Source: an uncultured Methanobrevibacter sp. (GTDB lineage: Archaea > Methanobacteriota > Methanobacteria > Methanobacteriales > Methanobacteriaceae). Taken from it: DNA of 23,254 bases. Every line of letters begins with the position of its first letter. The first letter of the stretch is position 1. The translations under genes and the position numbers were made by a program. Shown one piece after another: positions 14,744-20,966 of this stretch. The notes below the pieces were generated by a model. It did not search any database, was not told the origin of the DNA, and worked only from the letters and a program-made list of their open reading frames with translations. Location: NCBI RefSeq assembly GCF_900316895.1, contig NZ_ONER01000014.1:1-23254 (forward strand), given 5' to 3'.

Positions 14744-15628
14744 TTATCTGAAAGTTCTTGGAGTTGTAGGTCTTGGAATGTTGTCATGAAACTCGACTGC
14801 AACATCCATCATTTCAACGGAAATGTCTCCAATTCTTTTGAATGCCTTAATAAGTCTGAACAGGTAAATGAAATAGTTTGAACGTTCCTTTTCATCAAAG
14901 GTGCTTTCAGCCATTTGGGTTGCAATCAGATTGATGGCTTTGGATTGCATGATATGAATTGTCTCTTCCTGTTCCATCAAATCATCTTTCAATTCAGTTT
15001 TGCCTTCAATGAATGCCTTCATGGACAATCTAATCATTGACTGGGCAGTCTTATACATCTTTTTCAGTTTCTTCAAGACATTGTCATCGACTTCATAAAT
15101 ATCATTGATGACGAATTTTGCAATATGGCCGCAATAATCCCCTATACGCTCCAAATCATAGGCGATTTCATTGTAAAGGAGTGACTTTGAAATTTCCGGA
15201 TGCTTGTTGAGGCTTACAATTGTCTCCACAGATGTCCTTATTTTTTCAACCATATTGTTTGTGGCATAATCCATTTCCAGAGCCTTGTTTGCCTTATCCT
15301 CATCATATTCCAAAACGGCATCAAAGGACATTTCAAGCTGGGAGTGAACATGCCTGGACATATTGTCCAACATGTCATTTATTAAGGCATTGCCTGTGCT
15401 GTTTTTATTGGTTGAATGGTCCCCAACAGATTCAATAACCTCTTCATAACTCTTTAAGTCAATCATGTATGCTCTTTTGACAGTCCCATCTTTTACAAGA
15501 GGCTGCAGTAGCTGAGTAACATATCTCCGGGAAATGTCTAGCCTTTCGGCTATCTCATCCTGAGTTGATGGATTTTCATATAAGATAAGATCCAAAATAT
15601 CCTTCAATGTTTTATCCTTTTTTCCCAT
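14744..15628 (-). CDS. PhoU-domain regulator with N-terminal winged helix
   Basis: 294 residues. Residues about 5-55 form an HTH/winged-helix domain (STQDEIAERLDISRRYVTQLL), and the rest is two PhoU-type three-helix repeats, with NEIAYDLERIGDYCGHIAKF and FRLIKAFKRIGDISVEMM carrying the E/D-x3-D metal-cluster pattern. PhoU proteins modulate phosphate uptake and signalling; archaeal fusions with HTH probably act as transcription regulators. No pst transporter lies nearby. The ATG follows the upstream membrane-protein stop by eight bases, with GGTAAC as a weak ribosome site, so the two genes are probably one operon. Convergent with the fumarase gene, 14 bases apart. Confidence 0.82.
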   Translation of the reverse strand: MGKKDKTLKDILDLILYENPSTQDEIAERLDISRRYVTQLLQPLVKDGTVKRAYMIDLKSYEEVIESVGDHSTNKNSTGNALINDMLDNMSRHVHSQLEMSFDAVLEYDEDKANKALEMDYATNNMVEKIRTSVETIVSLNKHPEISKSLLYNEIAYDLERIGDYCGHIAKFVINDIYEVDDNVLKKLKKMYKTAQSMIRLSMKAFIEGKTELKDDLMEQEETIHIMQSKAINLIATQMAESTFDEKERSNYFIYLFRLIKAFKRIGDISVEMMDVAVEFHDNIPRPTTPRTFR

Positions 15629-15636
15629 GTTACCAA

Positions 15637-16503
15637 CTATTTTTTATAATCATCAAGCAAATCATTAGATTCGAATTGAATATTTGCTGAGGATTTATTT
15701 ATGCCCGCATCCTGTTTTTCATCGACAATTTGATTATTAGATTGCACTTCAGATTCGACTTTTGGTTTTCTTGCTCGACGATACCTTTTTGCGCGAATCT
15801 CTTCCATTTTTTTATCATAATCAAAAGCAGGGCCTTTTTTTGAATTATGAACTTTTTTTACATTATGAGAGATGTTTTCCTCATCACGATGTTTAATGAT
15901 CTTAAACTCTTTTTCGGAACCCCTTGCAGACATTAAAATTCTGATTATCACGAATATGATTAATATCAACGCAAGGACTGCTATTGGAAAATCAAAGACA
16001 ACGAACACATCGTCATAAAGGTCTGTAATTGCATTTCCCATATCTACAAAACCACGGGCCAAAAATATTATCCCGACAAATGCGATGATAACTCCATGAG
16101 CCTTTTTGATAATATCCGGTTTTAGTACAAGAGGATATACACTTATAATTATCATTGCAACGCCCAAAATCCTGTATAAATTATTATTAGCTAAATTTTG
16201 CAATGACAAATAAGCCTTGAGGAATGTAGCCGGCAGAATTCCAGATTCAGAAAGCATAGCGAAAATCAACAATAACTGAATTAAAGCAATGACAGCAAGT
16301 GGAAATATATATGCAATTTCCCATTCGAAATTGGTGCTGAATGTTGCGGATGATACAGGCTGTTCTAAAGCTTCGGAAAGCATGTTATAAAGTACAGATG
16401 AAATAACTGAACCTATAACAGTACCTGCAACTCCTAAAACAGAAGTTAAAACAGCAACAAAAGCTGAAATAAATCCCACAAGTATAATTTTTTTATAATT
16501 CAC
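15637..16503 (-). CDS. Multi-spanning membrane protein with basic cytoplasmic tail, unknown function
   Basis: About 288 residues and not assigned to a family. The first 210 residues hold about five hydrophobic segments (near 5-30, 65-90, 108-125, 133-150 and 165-190). The last 80 residues are polar and include a very basic stretch (EEIRAKRYRRARKPK) likely to be cytoplasmic. The GTG at 16503 is chosen because AAAGGTGA lies five bases upstream; the in-frame GTG at 16512 overlaps that ribosome site. It precedes the PhoU regulator by eight bases in the same direction, which suggests a membrane partner or sensor, but this is inference only. Confidence 0.65.
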   Translation of the reverse strand: MNYKKIILVGFISAFVAVLTSVLGVAGTVIGSVISSVLYNMLSEALEQPVSSATFSTNFEWEIAYIFPLAVIALIQLLLIFAMLSESGILPATFLKAYLSLQNLANNNLYRILGVAMIIISVYPLVLKPDIIKKAHGVIIAFVGIIFLARGFVDMGNAITDLYDDVFVVFDFPIAVLALILIIFVIIRILMSARGSEKEFKIIKHRDEENISHNVKKVHNSKKGPAFDYDKKMEEIRAKRYRRARKPKVESEVQSNNQIVDEKQDAGINKSSANIQFESNDLLDDYKK

Positions 16504-16649
16504 AATTTTCACCTTTAAAATTTATTAAAAAATAAATTATTCATTAAATATTTTCTATTTTAAAGTAATTATAGTTTAAGTAATTTATGGAAACTATTTT
16601 TTACATCAAATCTTATTAAAAAAACATCTTCCCCAATGTTGAAATTGTT

Positions 16650-16656
16650 AAAAAAA
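16650..16656 (-). terminator. Oligo-T terminator of the tRNA pair
   Basis: Seven consecutive T on the minus strand, about ten bases past the 3' end of tRNA-Thr. This is a typical archaeal termination tract for stable RNA genes. Confidence 0.6.
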
Positions 16657-16665
16657 TAGCTTGAA

Positions 16666-16738
16666 AGCCTTAGGGGGGATTCGAACCCCCGACTTCTACC
16701 TTACCAAGGTAGCGCTCTACCACCTGAGCCACTAAGGC
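16666..16738 (-). tRNA. tRNA-Thr (anticodon GGT)
   Basis: Read on the minus strand, the 7-bp acceptor GCCTTAG/CTAAGGC pairs perfectly, the anticodon stem is CTACC/GGTAG with loop TTGGTAA (anticodon GGT), and the T arm is GGGGG-TTCGAAT-CCCCC. The unpaired discriminator base is T, the usual N73 for archaeal tRNA-Thr. CCA is not encoded. No intron is present. It decodes ACC and ACU. Confidence 0.97.
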
Positions 16739-16770
16739 ATAATCGAAGAAAACAAAAAATTATAAAATAG

Positions 16771-16853
16771 TGGATGGGAAGGGATTCGAACCCTCGGAGG
16801 CCTATGCCAAAGGATCTTAAGTCCTTCCCCTTTGGCCGCTTGGGTACCCATCC
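16771..16853 (-). tRNA. tRNA-Leu (anticodon TAA)
   Basis: On the minus strand the acceptor GGATGGG/CCCATCC pairs fully, the anticodon stem AAGGA/TCCTT encloses CTTAAGA (anticodon TAA), there is a long class II variable arm (TTGGCATAGGCCTCC region), and the T arm GAGGG-TTCGAAT-CCCTT contains one G-T pair. The discriminator is A, as expected for Leu. CCA is not encoded and no intron is seen. It lies 32 bases upstream of tRNA-Thr, so both probably come from one precursor. Confidence 0.97.
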
Positions 16854-16888
16854 ATACAAATAGACAGTTATAATATTTAATTACATCC

Positions 16889-16897
16889 TATATAAAT
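16889..16897 (-). promoter_or_regulatory. TATA box of the tRNA-Leu/tRNA-Thr transcript
   Basis: On the minus strand ATTTATATA lies about 37-45 bases before the tRNA-Leu 5' end, giving a predicted transcription start near 16865-16870. It is one of the clearest TATA boxes in the window and stands out against the G/C-richer tRNA genes. Confidence 0.65.
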
Positions 16898-16927
16898 GTT
16901 ATGGTTTTTTTGAAATTTTCAACAATT

Positions 16928-17281
16928 TCATACCAAACCATTATTAAAAGAGTATAACCACAATGAGACTGAAGTCAGGATTAAAATCACCATCAGCCAG
17001 ATTACTATGAAAACTTTCTTAGGATCGGATTCGCCTTTTGTAAAGTATTTTTCACCGGGCATATCGCTTGACACCTGACGGTTGTTCTTATACTTCTCGT
17101 CATTTCGCAGATAGTTGTAAAATACCCTGGTAATGAAATAGAATATTACAAACATCACCAATCCCAAAACAGGAATTAATCCTCCTTTTAAAAATATGAC
17201 AGATATTGTAGAGAAGAATAATGCTAAAAACAGAAAGAACAAACCTGACAATACTATTGAAATTCCCTTGTTGAAAATCAT
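16928..17281 (-). CDS. Small three-spanning membrane protein, unknown function
   Basis: 117 residues. Two hydrophobic segments (about 6-30 and 33-52) are followed by a charged 35-residue cytoplasmic loop (NDEKYKNNRQ...KGESDPKK) and a third segment near 90-110. No family is recognised. The ATG at 17281 has GTGGTG six bases upstream, which makes it preferable to the in-frame GTG at 17293. It is divergent from the ferredoxin operon and ends just upstream of the tRNA promoter. Confidence 0.62.
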   Translation of the reverse strand: MIFNKGISIVLSGLFFLFLALFFSTISVIFLKGGLIPVLGLVMFVIFYFITRVFYNYLRNDEKYKNNRQVSSDMPGEKYFTKGESDPKKVFIVIWLMVILILTSVSLWLYSFNNGLV

Positions 17282-17352
17282 TACATACACCACTTAACTA
17301 TATGCATCTCATCATATTAAAACTTTAGGAATGCCTAAAAATTATCTGACAA

Positions 17353-17361
17353 AATATATAA
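17353..17361 (+). promoter_or_regulatory. TATA box of the ferredoxin-polymerase operon
   Basis: AATATATAA lies about 60 bases before the ferredoxin start at 17418 and predicts transcription from about 17383. Because this promoter lies inside the longer upstream open frame, it supports the shorter ferredoxin. Confidence 0.55.
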
Positions 17362-17417
17362 ACATTAAAATAGTTAAATTAAATTATATTTTTTTAAAAA
17401 TTTTCAAGGTGGATGAA

Positions 17418-17585
17418 TTGAAAGTAGATATGGAAGAATGCGGAGTTTGTGAAGATTGCATTGACGTATGCTTGGAAGAGGCAATCGAGAGAAGAGCATA
17501 TACAATCATAATTGATGAAAGTAAATGTAATAACTGCGGCGAATGCGTTGACGTTTGTCCTGTTGGAGCATTATACGAAGATTAG
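17418..17585 (+). CDS. Minimal 2[4Fe-4S] ferredoxin
   Basis: About 55 residues with two cluster motifs, CGVCEDCIDVC and CNNCGECVDVCP. It is at the lower size limit of clostridial-type ferredoxins. The usual Pro after the last Cys of the first motif is replaced by Leu. TTG 17418 is preferred because AAGGTGG lies five bases upstream and the likely promoter lies just before it; the open frame extends back to 17331, but that part is AT-rich and would encode a non-ferredoxin leader. It precedes a membrane-anchored protein by eight bases. The electron partner is unknown. Confidence 0.8.
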   Translation: MKVDMEECGVCEDCIDVCLEEAIERRAYTIIIDESKCNNCGECVDVCPVGALYED

Positions 17586-17593
17586 GTTAAATT

Positions 17594-18364
17594 ATGAAAC
17601 TCAAATTCACATGGATCGATTATCTCATAATCATATTGGTGGTATGTGCAATCGCATTTGCATTTATTCATATTACTACAGATGATTCATCCGATTTAAA
17701 AAAAACTGCTTTTGATGAGTCAACCGTCAATAAGATACCTGACACCTACCTCAAATATTATAAAGACGGCTTTATCGTAAATGCCACAATCGAAGGTTTC
17801 AATTCAACAAATGGAAACAGAACAACCTTAAACGGCACTGTCGTTTGGGAAGATGACAATAGTGGAAACGGCGTTAGACTGCTGATTGATTCAAATAACC
17901 AAACTTATTTGGCAGGATTCTACAAAACTGTACCTTATGCTGACATTTACATTGATCATATCAGTCTGGAAAGCAATGGCGAAAAATATAAAAACTTATG
18001 TGAAATCAGCGCAAAACCTGTTGAAATAAATTCCCTAAAAGATTTGACAAGCAAACTGCCTGATGATGCAAATTATGAAATCTCAACCGAAATAGGGCTT
18101 GATTCATTAAGTGCTAAAGACGGACAAAAAATTGCCAATCAGCTTTTAAGCAATGGAAAAAGGGAATCTATTAAAGCTTTACATGCCGATAATATTTTAT
18201 TGATTAAAAAAGCAACAAAAGAAAATCTTAACGATGCCAACTCCATTTTTGGCAACATTAATGGAGTAACAGACGAGATTACTATCAGGATTTATGACTG
18301 CCATGACAGTCAAATCAAAGAAATCAGCAAGAACTTTAATGTGACCAATATACGAAACTTTTAA
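17594..18364 (+). CDS. Single-pass membrane-anchored exported protein, unknown function
   Basis: 256 residues. A basic N terminus (MKLKFTW) and one membrane segment (about 8-28, IDYLIIILVVCAIAFAFIHI) are followed by about 225 polar residues likely to lie outside the membrane, with several N-x-T/S sequons (for example NATIEGF, NRTTLNGT, NVTN) that could be N-glycosylated. The anchor resembles DUF4330-type proteins, but I cannot assign it. AGGTTAAATT precedes the ATG. It sits between a ferredoxin and a polysaccharide-polymerase-like gene, which points to the cell envelope. Confidence 0.7.
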   Translation: MKLKFTWIDYLIIILVVCAIAFAFIHITTDDSSDLKKTAFDESTVNKIPDTYLKYYKDGFIVNATIEGFNSTNGNRTTLNGTVVWEDDNSGNGVRLLIDSNNQTYLAGFYKTVPYADIYIDHISLESNGEKYKNLCEISAKPVEINSLKDLTSKLPDDANYEISTEIGLDSLSAKDGQKIANQLLSNGKRESIKALHADNILLIKKATKENLNDANSIFGNINGVTDEITIRIYDCHDSQIKEISKNFNVTNIRNF

Positions 18365-18376
18365 GTTGTGTAGACA

Positions 18377-19657
18377 ATGAGCGTGATTTATTCCACCTTA
18401 ACTTCAGTGATAAACAGAATCAGTGATGAATTTCACAAATCTTTTTTATTCACATTGATTTTCACCGTCATAGGGTTCATTGAAAAGCAATGGGTAAACA
18501 GCTTTTTCAAAAGATTTTATCCAAGTGAAGATTTTTTAAGCGGACTGAATAAAAGCAATATCCTGAAAAATCATATCTTCAATCCGCTAATAGTGCTTTT
18601 ATTGTTTGCACTGTTTCTGCTTCTGACAATGAACAGGCCTTCCGACAGCCTGATAATCACACTGATTCTTGCATTTGCAGGATTTTTCATCGGATCAGCA
18701 ATACTTCCAAAATATTTTTTGAATGATAACTTGAAAGGAATCCTGGAATTTAAAAGAAGAGACATTTATTCCATCGGATTTTGTCTGATGCTAATTGGAG
18801 TCATATTTTTCTTCATAAGCATTGCATCCGTTAGAGGAATTCCACTTTTAAAACCATCTATCCGATATCTTCTAAAACCAGCCCTGACAATGCCTGTGTT
18901 TTTAGTCATTCCGGGAACCTGTCTGATTGCAGGCGCATATCTGAAGGATTTCCAGGATGAAAAAATTACCCGTTCACAGGTGAGATTCAGATTCCTATTT
19001 CTGCTGGCAATTGACTGTGCATTTTTATTGCTTCTAGGGTATAGGACACCACTACTTGCAGCATTTCTCATCATAATTATCATAGGTTTCTATGGAAATA
19101 TCGTTTCTCTTTGGGAAGTTGTTGTCGGTGCATTGATTGGTATAGGTGCAATCATTGGAATTGGTTATTTTCGATCACTTGGAGAGATGACAATAACCTC
19201 CTCAACCAGCCCGCTGTATTCACTGCAATCAAGAGCGGATTTCACAATGCATGTATTGAACCTGCTTGATTTCATTGGAGGAAACTTCGGCCTGACCCAT
19301 GGACATATGCTTGCCAGTTCAATTCCAGGAAGCGATTTGGGTCCGAGAATGATGGTTGGAAAGCTCATTGCATGGAGAACAGAAGTGACAGTCACACCTA
19401 CATTAATCGGCCAGATGGTCGTTGATTTCGGAAAGGTCGGCGTTTTCGTTGAAATGTTAATTTTAGGTTCCATCTTAGGCATCGGATTCAAGATAATGCA
19501 AAAGACCAAAAACTATTTTTATATTGGAATTTACTCCCTGATTTTAACATACACAATTTTAGGTATTGAAACCGGAATTCTGGACATACAGGTTTTATTA
19601 TACTTTGCAATAGCCATTATCATCTATCTGATAAACATCAATAATACCCGAAATTAA
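18377..19657 (+). CDS. Wzy-like oligosaccharide repeat-unit polymerase
   Basis: 426 residues with about ten to eleven membrane segments. A long conserved-looking extracytoplasmic region (about 265-345) contains SRADFTMHVLNLL, TSSTSPLYSLQSRAD and PTLIGQMVVDFGKVGVF, the typical features of archaeal and bacterial O-antigen or repeat-unit polymerases. Such proteins join lipid-linked sugar repeats at the outer membrane face. The segment GYRTPLLAAFLIIIIIGFYG also fits that family. The ATG at 18377 lacks a clear ribosome site and follows the previous stop by 12 bases. No glycosyltransferases are adjacent, so the polymer is unknown. Confidence 0.7.
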   Translation: MSVIYSTLTSVINRISDEFHKSFLFTLIFTVIGFIEKQWVNSFFKRFYPSEDFLSGLNKSNILKNHIFNPLIVLLLFALFLLLTMNRPSDSLIITLILAFAGFFIGSAILPKYFLNDNLKGILEFKRRDIYSIGFCLMLIGVIFFFISIASVRGIPLLKPSIRYLLKPALTMPVFLVIPGTCLIAGAYLKDFQDEKITRSQVRFRFLFLLAIDCAFLLLLGYRTPLLAAFLIIIIIGFYGNIVSLWEVVVGALIGIGAIIGIGYFRSLGEMTITSSTSPLYSLQSRADFTMHVLNLLDFIGGNFGLTHGHMLASSIPGSDLGPRMMVGKLIAWRTEVTVTPTLIGQMVVDFGKVGVFVEMLILGSILGIGFKIMQKTKNYFYIGIYSLILTYTILGIETGILDIQVLLYFAIAIIIYLININNTRN

Positions 19658-19725
19658 GCTCATTTTATGGATTTCAGTATTACAAAAAAGCTAAAATAAT
19701 ACTAATTTGTATTACTTTAATAACA

Positions 19726-19734
19726 TTTATATAT
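19726..19734 (+). promoter_or_regulatory. Upstream TATA-like box (long-leader promoter)
   Basis: TTTATATAT, ten bases after a GTATTAC half-site. If used, transcription would start near 19755 and give a leader of about 160 bases containing a 10-bp hairpin. It may be an alternative promoter to the box at 19864. Confidence 0.4.
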
Positions 19735-19774
19735 GCAAATAACATTAACATATTAAATGTCAAGAACAAAGACT

Positions 19775-19803
19775 GTTTTATTAACCATTATATTTAATAA
19801 AAC
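19775..19803 (+). repeat. Perfect 10-bp inverted repeat (hairpin) in importer leader
   Basis: Arms 19775-19784 (GTTTTATTAA) and 19794-19803 (TTAATAAAAC) are exact inverse complements around a nine-base loop. In RNA this would be a weak A/U-rich stem; in DNA it could be an operator. Confidence 0.5.
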
Positions 19804-19826
19804 TCCCAATTAACTTGATATTACTC

Positions 19827-19866
19827 AAATGAAGTAAAAATAATACTTTTTAGTAATACTTCATTT
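19827..19866 (+). repeat. Perfect 10-bp inverted repeat overlapping the proximal TATA box
   Basis: Arms AAATGAAGTA (19827-19836) and TACTTCATTT (19857-19866) are exact inverse complements with a 20-base spacer that itself holds a TAATAC half-site. The right arm runs into the TATA-like TTTATAA at 19864-19870, so a protein bound here would compete with TBP/TFB. Confidence 0.5.
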
Positions 19867-19871
19867 ATAAA
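19864..19871 (+). promoter_or_regulatory. Proximal TATA box of the Ni/Co importer operon
   Basis: TTTATAAA, with a predicted transcription start near 19890 and a leader of about 26 bases that includes GGAGG at 19904-19908. It is flanked by half-sites at 19853-19859 and 19886-19892. Confidence 0.5.
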
Positions 19872-19915
19872 GAAACATGAAAAAAGTATTACTTTTGAGA
19901 AATGGAGGAATAAAT

Positions 19916-20548
19916 TTGCATATACCTGACGGATTCATACCTATTGCACAGTGCTTAGTATACTATGTGATCTTGATTGTCGCATTATACTTCTCCGTGA
20001 AATGGGCAAGATCCAACTTAGATGAAAAACGTATACCTCTTTTAGCAGTTCTCGCAGCAGGTATTTTTGCAATCATGTCCATGAACATGCCGATTCCTTT
20101 TGGTACCAGTGGACATATGGTTGGAGGAGCTTTAGTGGCCATCGTATTCTTAGCACCTGAAGCTGCCGTGCTTGTATTTACTGTAGTTCTCCTTATCCAA
20201 GCATTGATATTTGGAGACGGAGGAATTACTGCTTTAGGAGCAAATGTATTGAACATGGCAATCGTTGGAGGTTTTGTTGGATTATACACCTTCAAAGGAT
20301 TGAACGGAATGATTGGAAAATATGCTGCAGCTGGAGTTGGAGCATGGTTAGCAACCGTAATCGCAGCTTTGGCTTGTGCTATCGAAATGGCAATCGCAGG
20401 AACTTTCCCGGCAAATGTAGGTATTCCATCAATGGTCCTGTACCACTTCTTTATTGGAATAATCGAAGCTGTATTAACTGTAATAGTTCTCGCAGCATTA
20501 GACAAGTTCAGACCGGACCTACTTGCATGGAACAAAGGAGATGCATAA
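19916..20548 (+). CDS. ECF nickel/cobalt importer, substrate-binding membrane subunit (CbiM/NikM)
   Basis: 210 residues with about six to seven membrane segments. The mature N terminus MHIPDGFIP supplies the Met1 and His2 metal ligands, and H67 in GTSGHMVGG is the third; in the structurally studied NikM2 the ligands occupy these same positions. TTG 19916 is therefore the correct start, confirmed by GGAGG seven bases upstream; the open frame extends to 19877 but would bury the metal-binding terminus. It imports Ni2+ or Co2+ with the N, Q and O components downstream. Metal supply matters here for hydrogenases, methyl-CoM reductase F430 and corrinoids. Nickel versus cobalt is not settled by this subunit alone. 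Confidence 0.9.
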   Translation: MHIPDGFIPIAQCLVYYVILIVALYFSVKWARSNLDEKRIPLLAVLAAGIFAIMSMNMPIPFGTSGHMVGGALVAIVFLAPEAAVLVFTVVLLIQALIFGDGGITALGANVLNMAIVGGFVGLYTFKGLNGMIGKYAAAGVGAWLATVIAALACAIEMAIAGTFPANVGIPSMVLYHFFIGIIEAVLTVIVLAALDKFRPDLLAWNKGDA

Positions 20549-20549
20549 T

Positions 20550-20855
20550 ATGGATAAAAAAGATATGGGTTTAATTGGAGTTGCAGTTCTAATCTGTGTT
20601 GTCATATGTGTTCTCTCACCATACTTCGCATCTGGCGATCCTGACGGATTAGAAAAATCTGCTGAAGATGCAGGAGTGCCGGAAGACTTCTCTATTGAAG
20701 AAATTAAGGGAATCCCTGATGCAATCTTCCCAGATTATGCGTTTGCAAGCAATCCTGATAACCAAGTACTGCAAATTGTAGCGCTGGTTATAGGAGTAGT
20801 TGTAACTCTATTATTGGGATATGGAGTTGCATACGTAGTCAAAAGTAGAAATTAA
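20550..20855 (+). CDS. ECF nickel/cobalt importer, small PDGLE subunit (NikN/CbiN-like)
   Basis: 101 residues. Two membrane segments (about 6-25 and 76-96) flank an extracytoplasmic loop with SGDPDGLEKSAEDAG and PDAIFPDYAF. The PDGLE motif is typical of the NikN type rather than classical CbiN, which mildly favours nickel. The ATG at 20550 lies one base after the M-subunit stop, with AAGGAG upstream. A T-rich tract follows its stop, and the Q subunit comes only after 111 bases. Confidence 0.85.
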   Translation: MDKKDMGLIGVAVLICVVICVLSPYFASGDPDGLEKSAEDAGVPEDFSIEEIKGIPDAIFPDYAFASNPDNQVLQIVALVIGVVVTLLLGYGVAYVVKSRN

Positions 20856-20865
20856 CATTTAATTT

Positions 20866-20884
20866 CTATCTTTTTCTTTTTTTT
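20866..20884 (+). terminator. T-rich tract between N and Q subunit genes
   Basis: CTATC followed by five T, C and eight T, about 11 bases after the PDGLE-subunit stop. It looks like an archaeal terminator inside the importer locus and could cause partial termination, giving less Q and O transcript than M and N. The remaining 80 bases before the Q gene are A/T-rich and could hold a second promoter. Confidence 0.45.
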
Positions 20885-20966
20885 AAAAGTAATTGAAAAT
20901 AAATAAAATATGCATAAGCAAATAATAATATATTACAAATTTTTAATATTATACTAGTGAAATGAT

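Larger units (their letters stand above)
19677..19892 (+). promoter_or_regulatory. Cluster of GTATTAC/GTAATAC half-sites upstream of Ni/Co importer
   Basis: Seven copies or near copies of one half-site lie in 216 bases. GTATTAC occurs at 19677-19683, 19709-19715 and 19886-19892; ATATTAC at 19818-19824; and the opposite orientation TAATAC at 19697-19702 and 19841-19846 and GTAATAC at 19853-19859. Facing pairs are separated by 13-16 bases, roughly the geometry of NikR-type inverted-repeat operators. Two TATA-like boxes lie among them. This is probably a metal-responsive operator region; which regulator binds is inference. Confidence 0.55.

Noticed and set aside
17331..17417. N-terminal extension of the ferredoxin
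   Set aside because: The extension overlaps the likely TATA box, is AT-biased and lacks a ribosome site, whereas TTG 17418 has AAGGTGG at the right distance.
19877..19915. Thirteen-residue N-terminal extension of CbiM/NikM
   Set aside because: It would displace the Met1-His2 metal ligands, and GGAGG lies between that start and the preferred TTG.
19963..20535. Open frame of about 190 codons on the minus strand
   Set aside because: It is antisense to the CbiM/NikM gene, whose metal ligands and start signals are clear; its Ala/Ile/Pro-rich translation is a codon-bias shadow.
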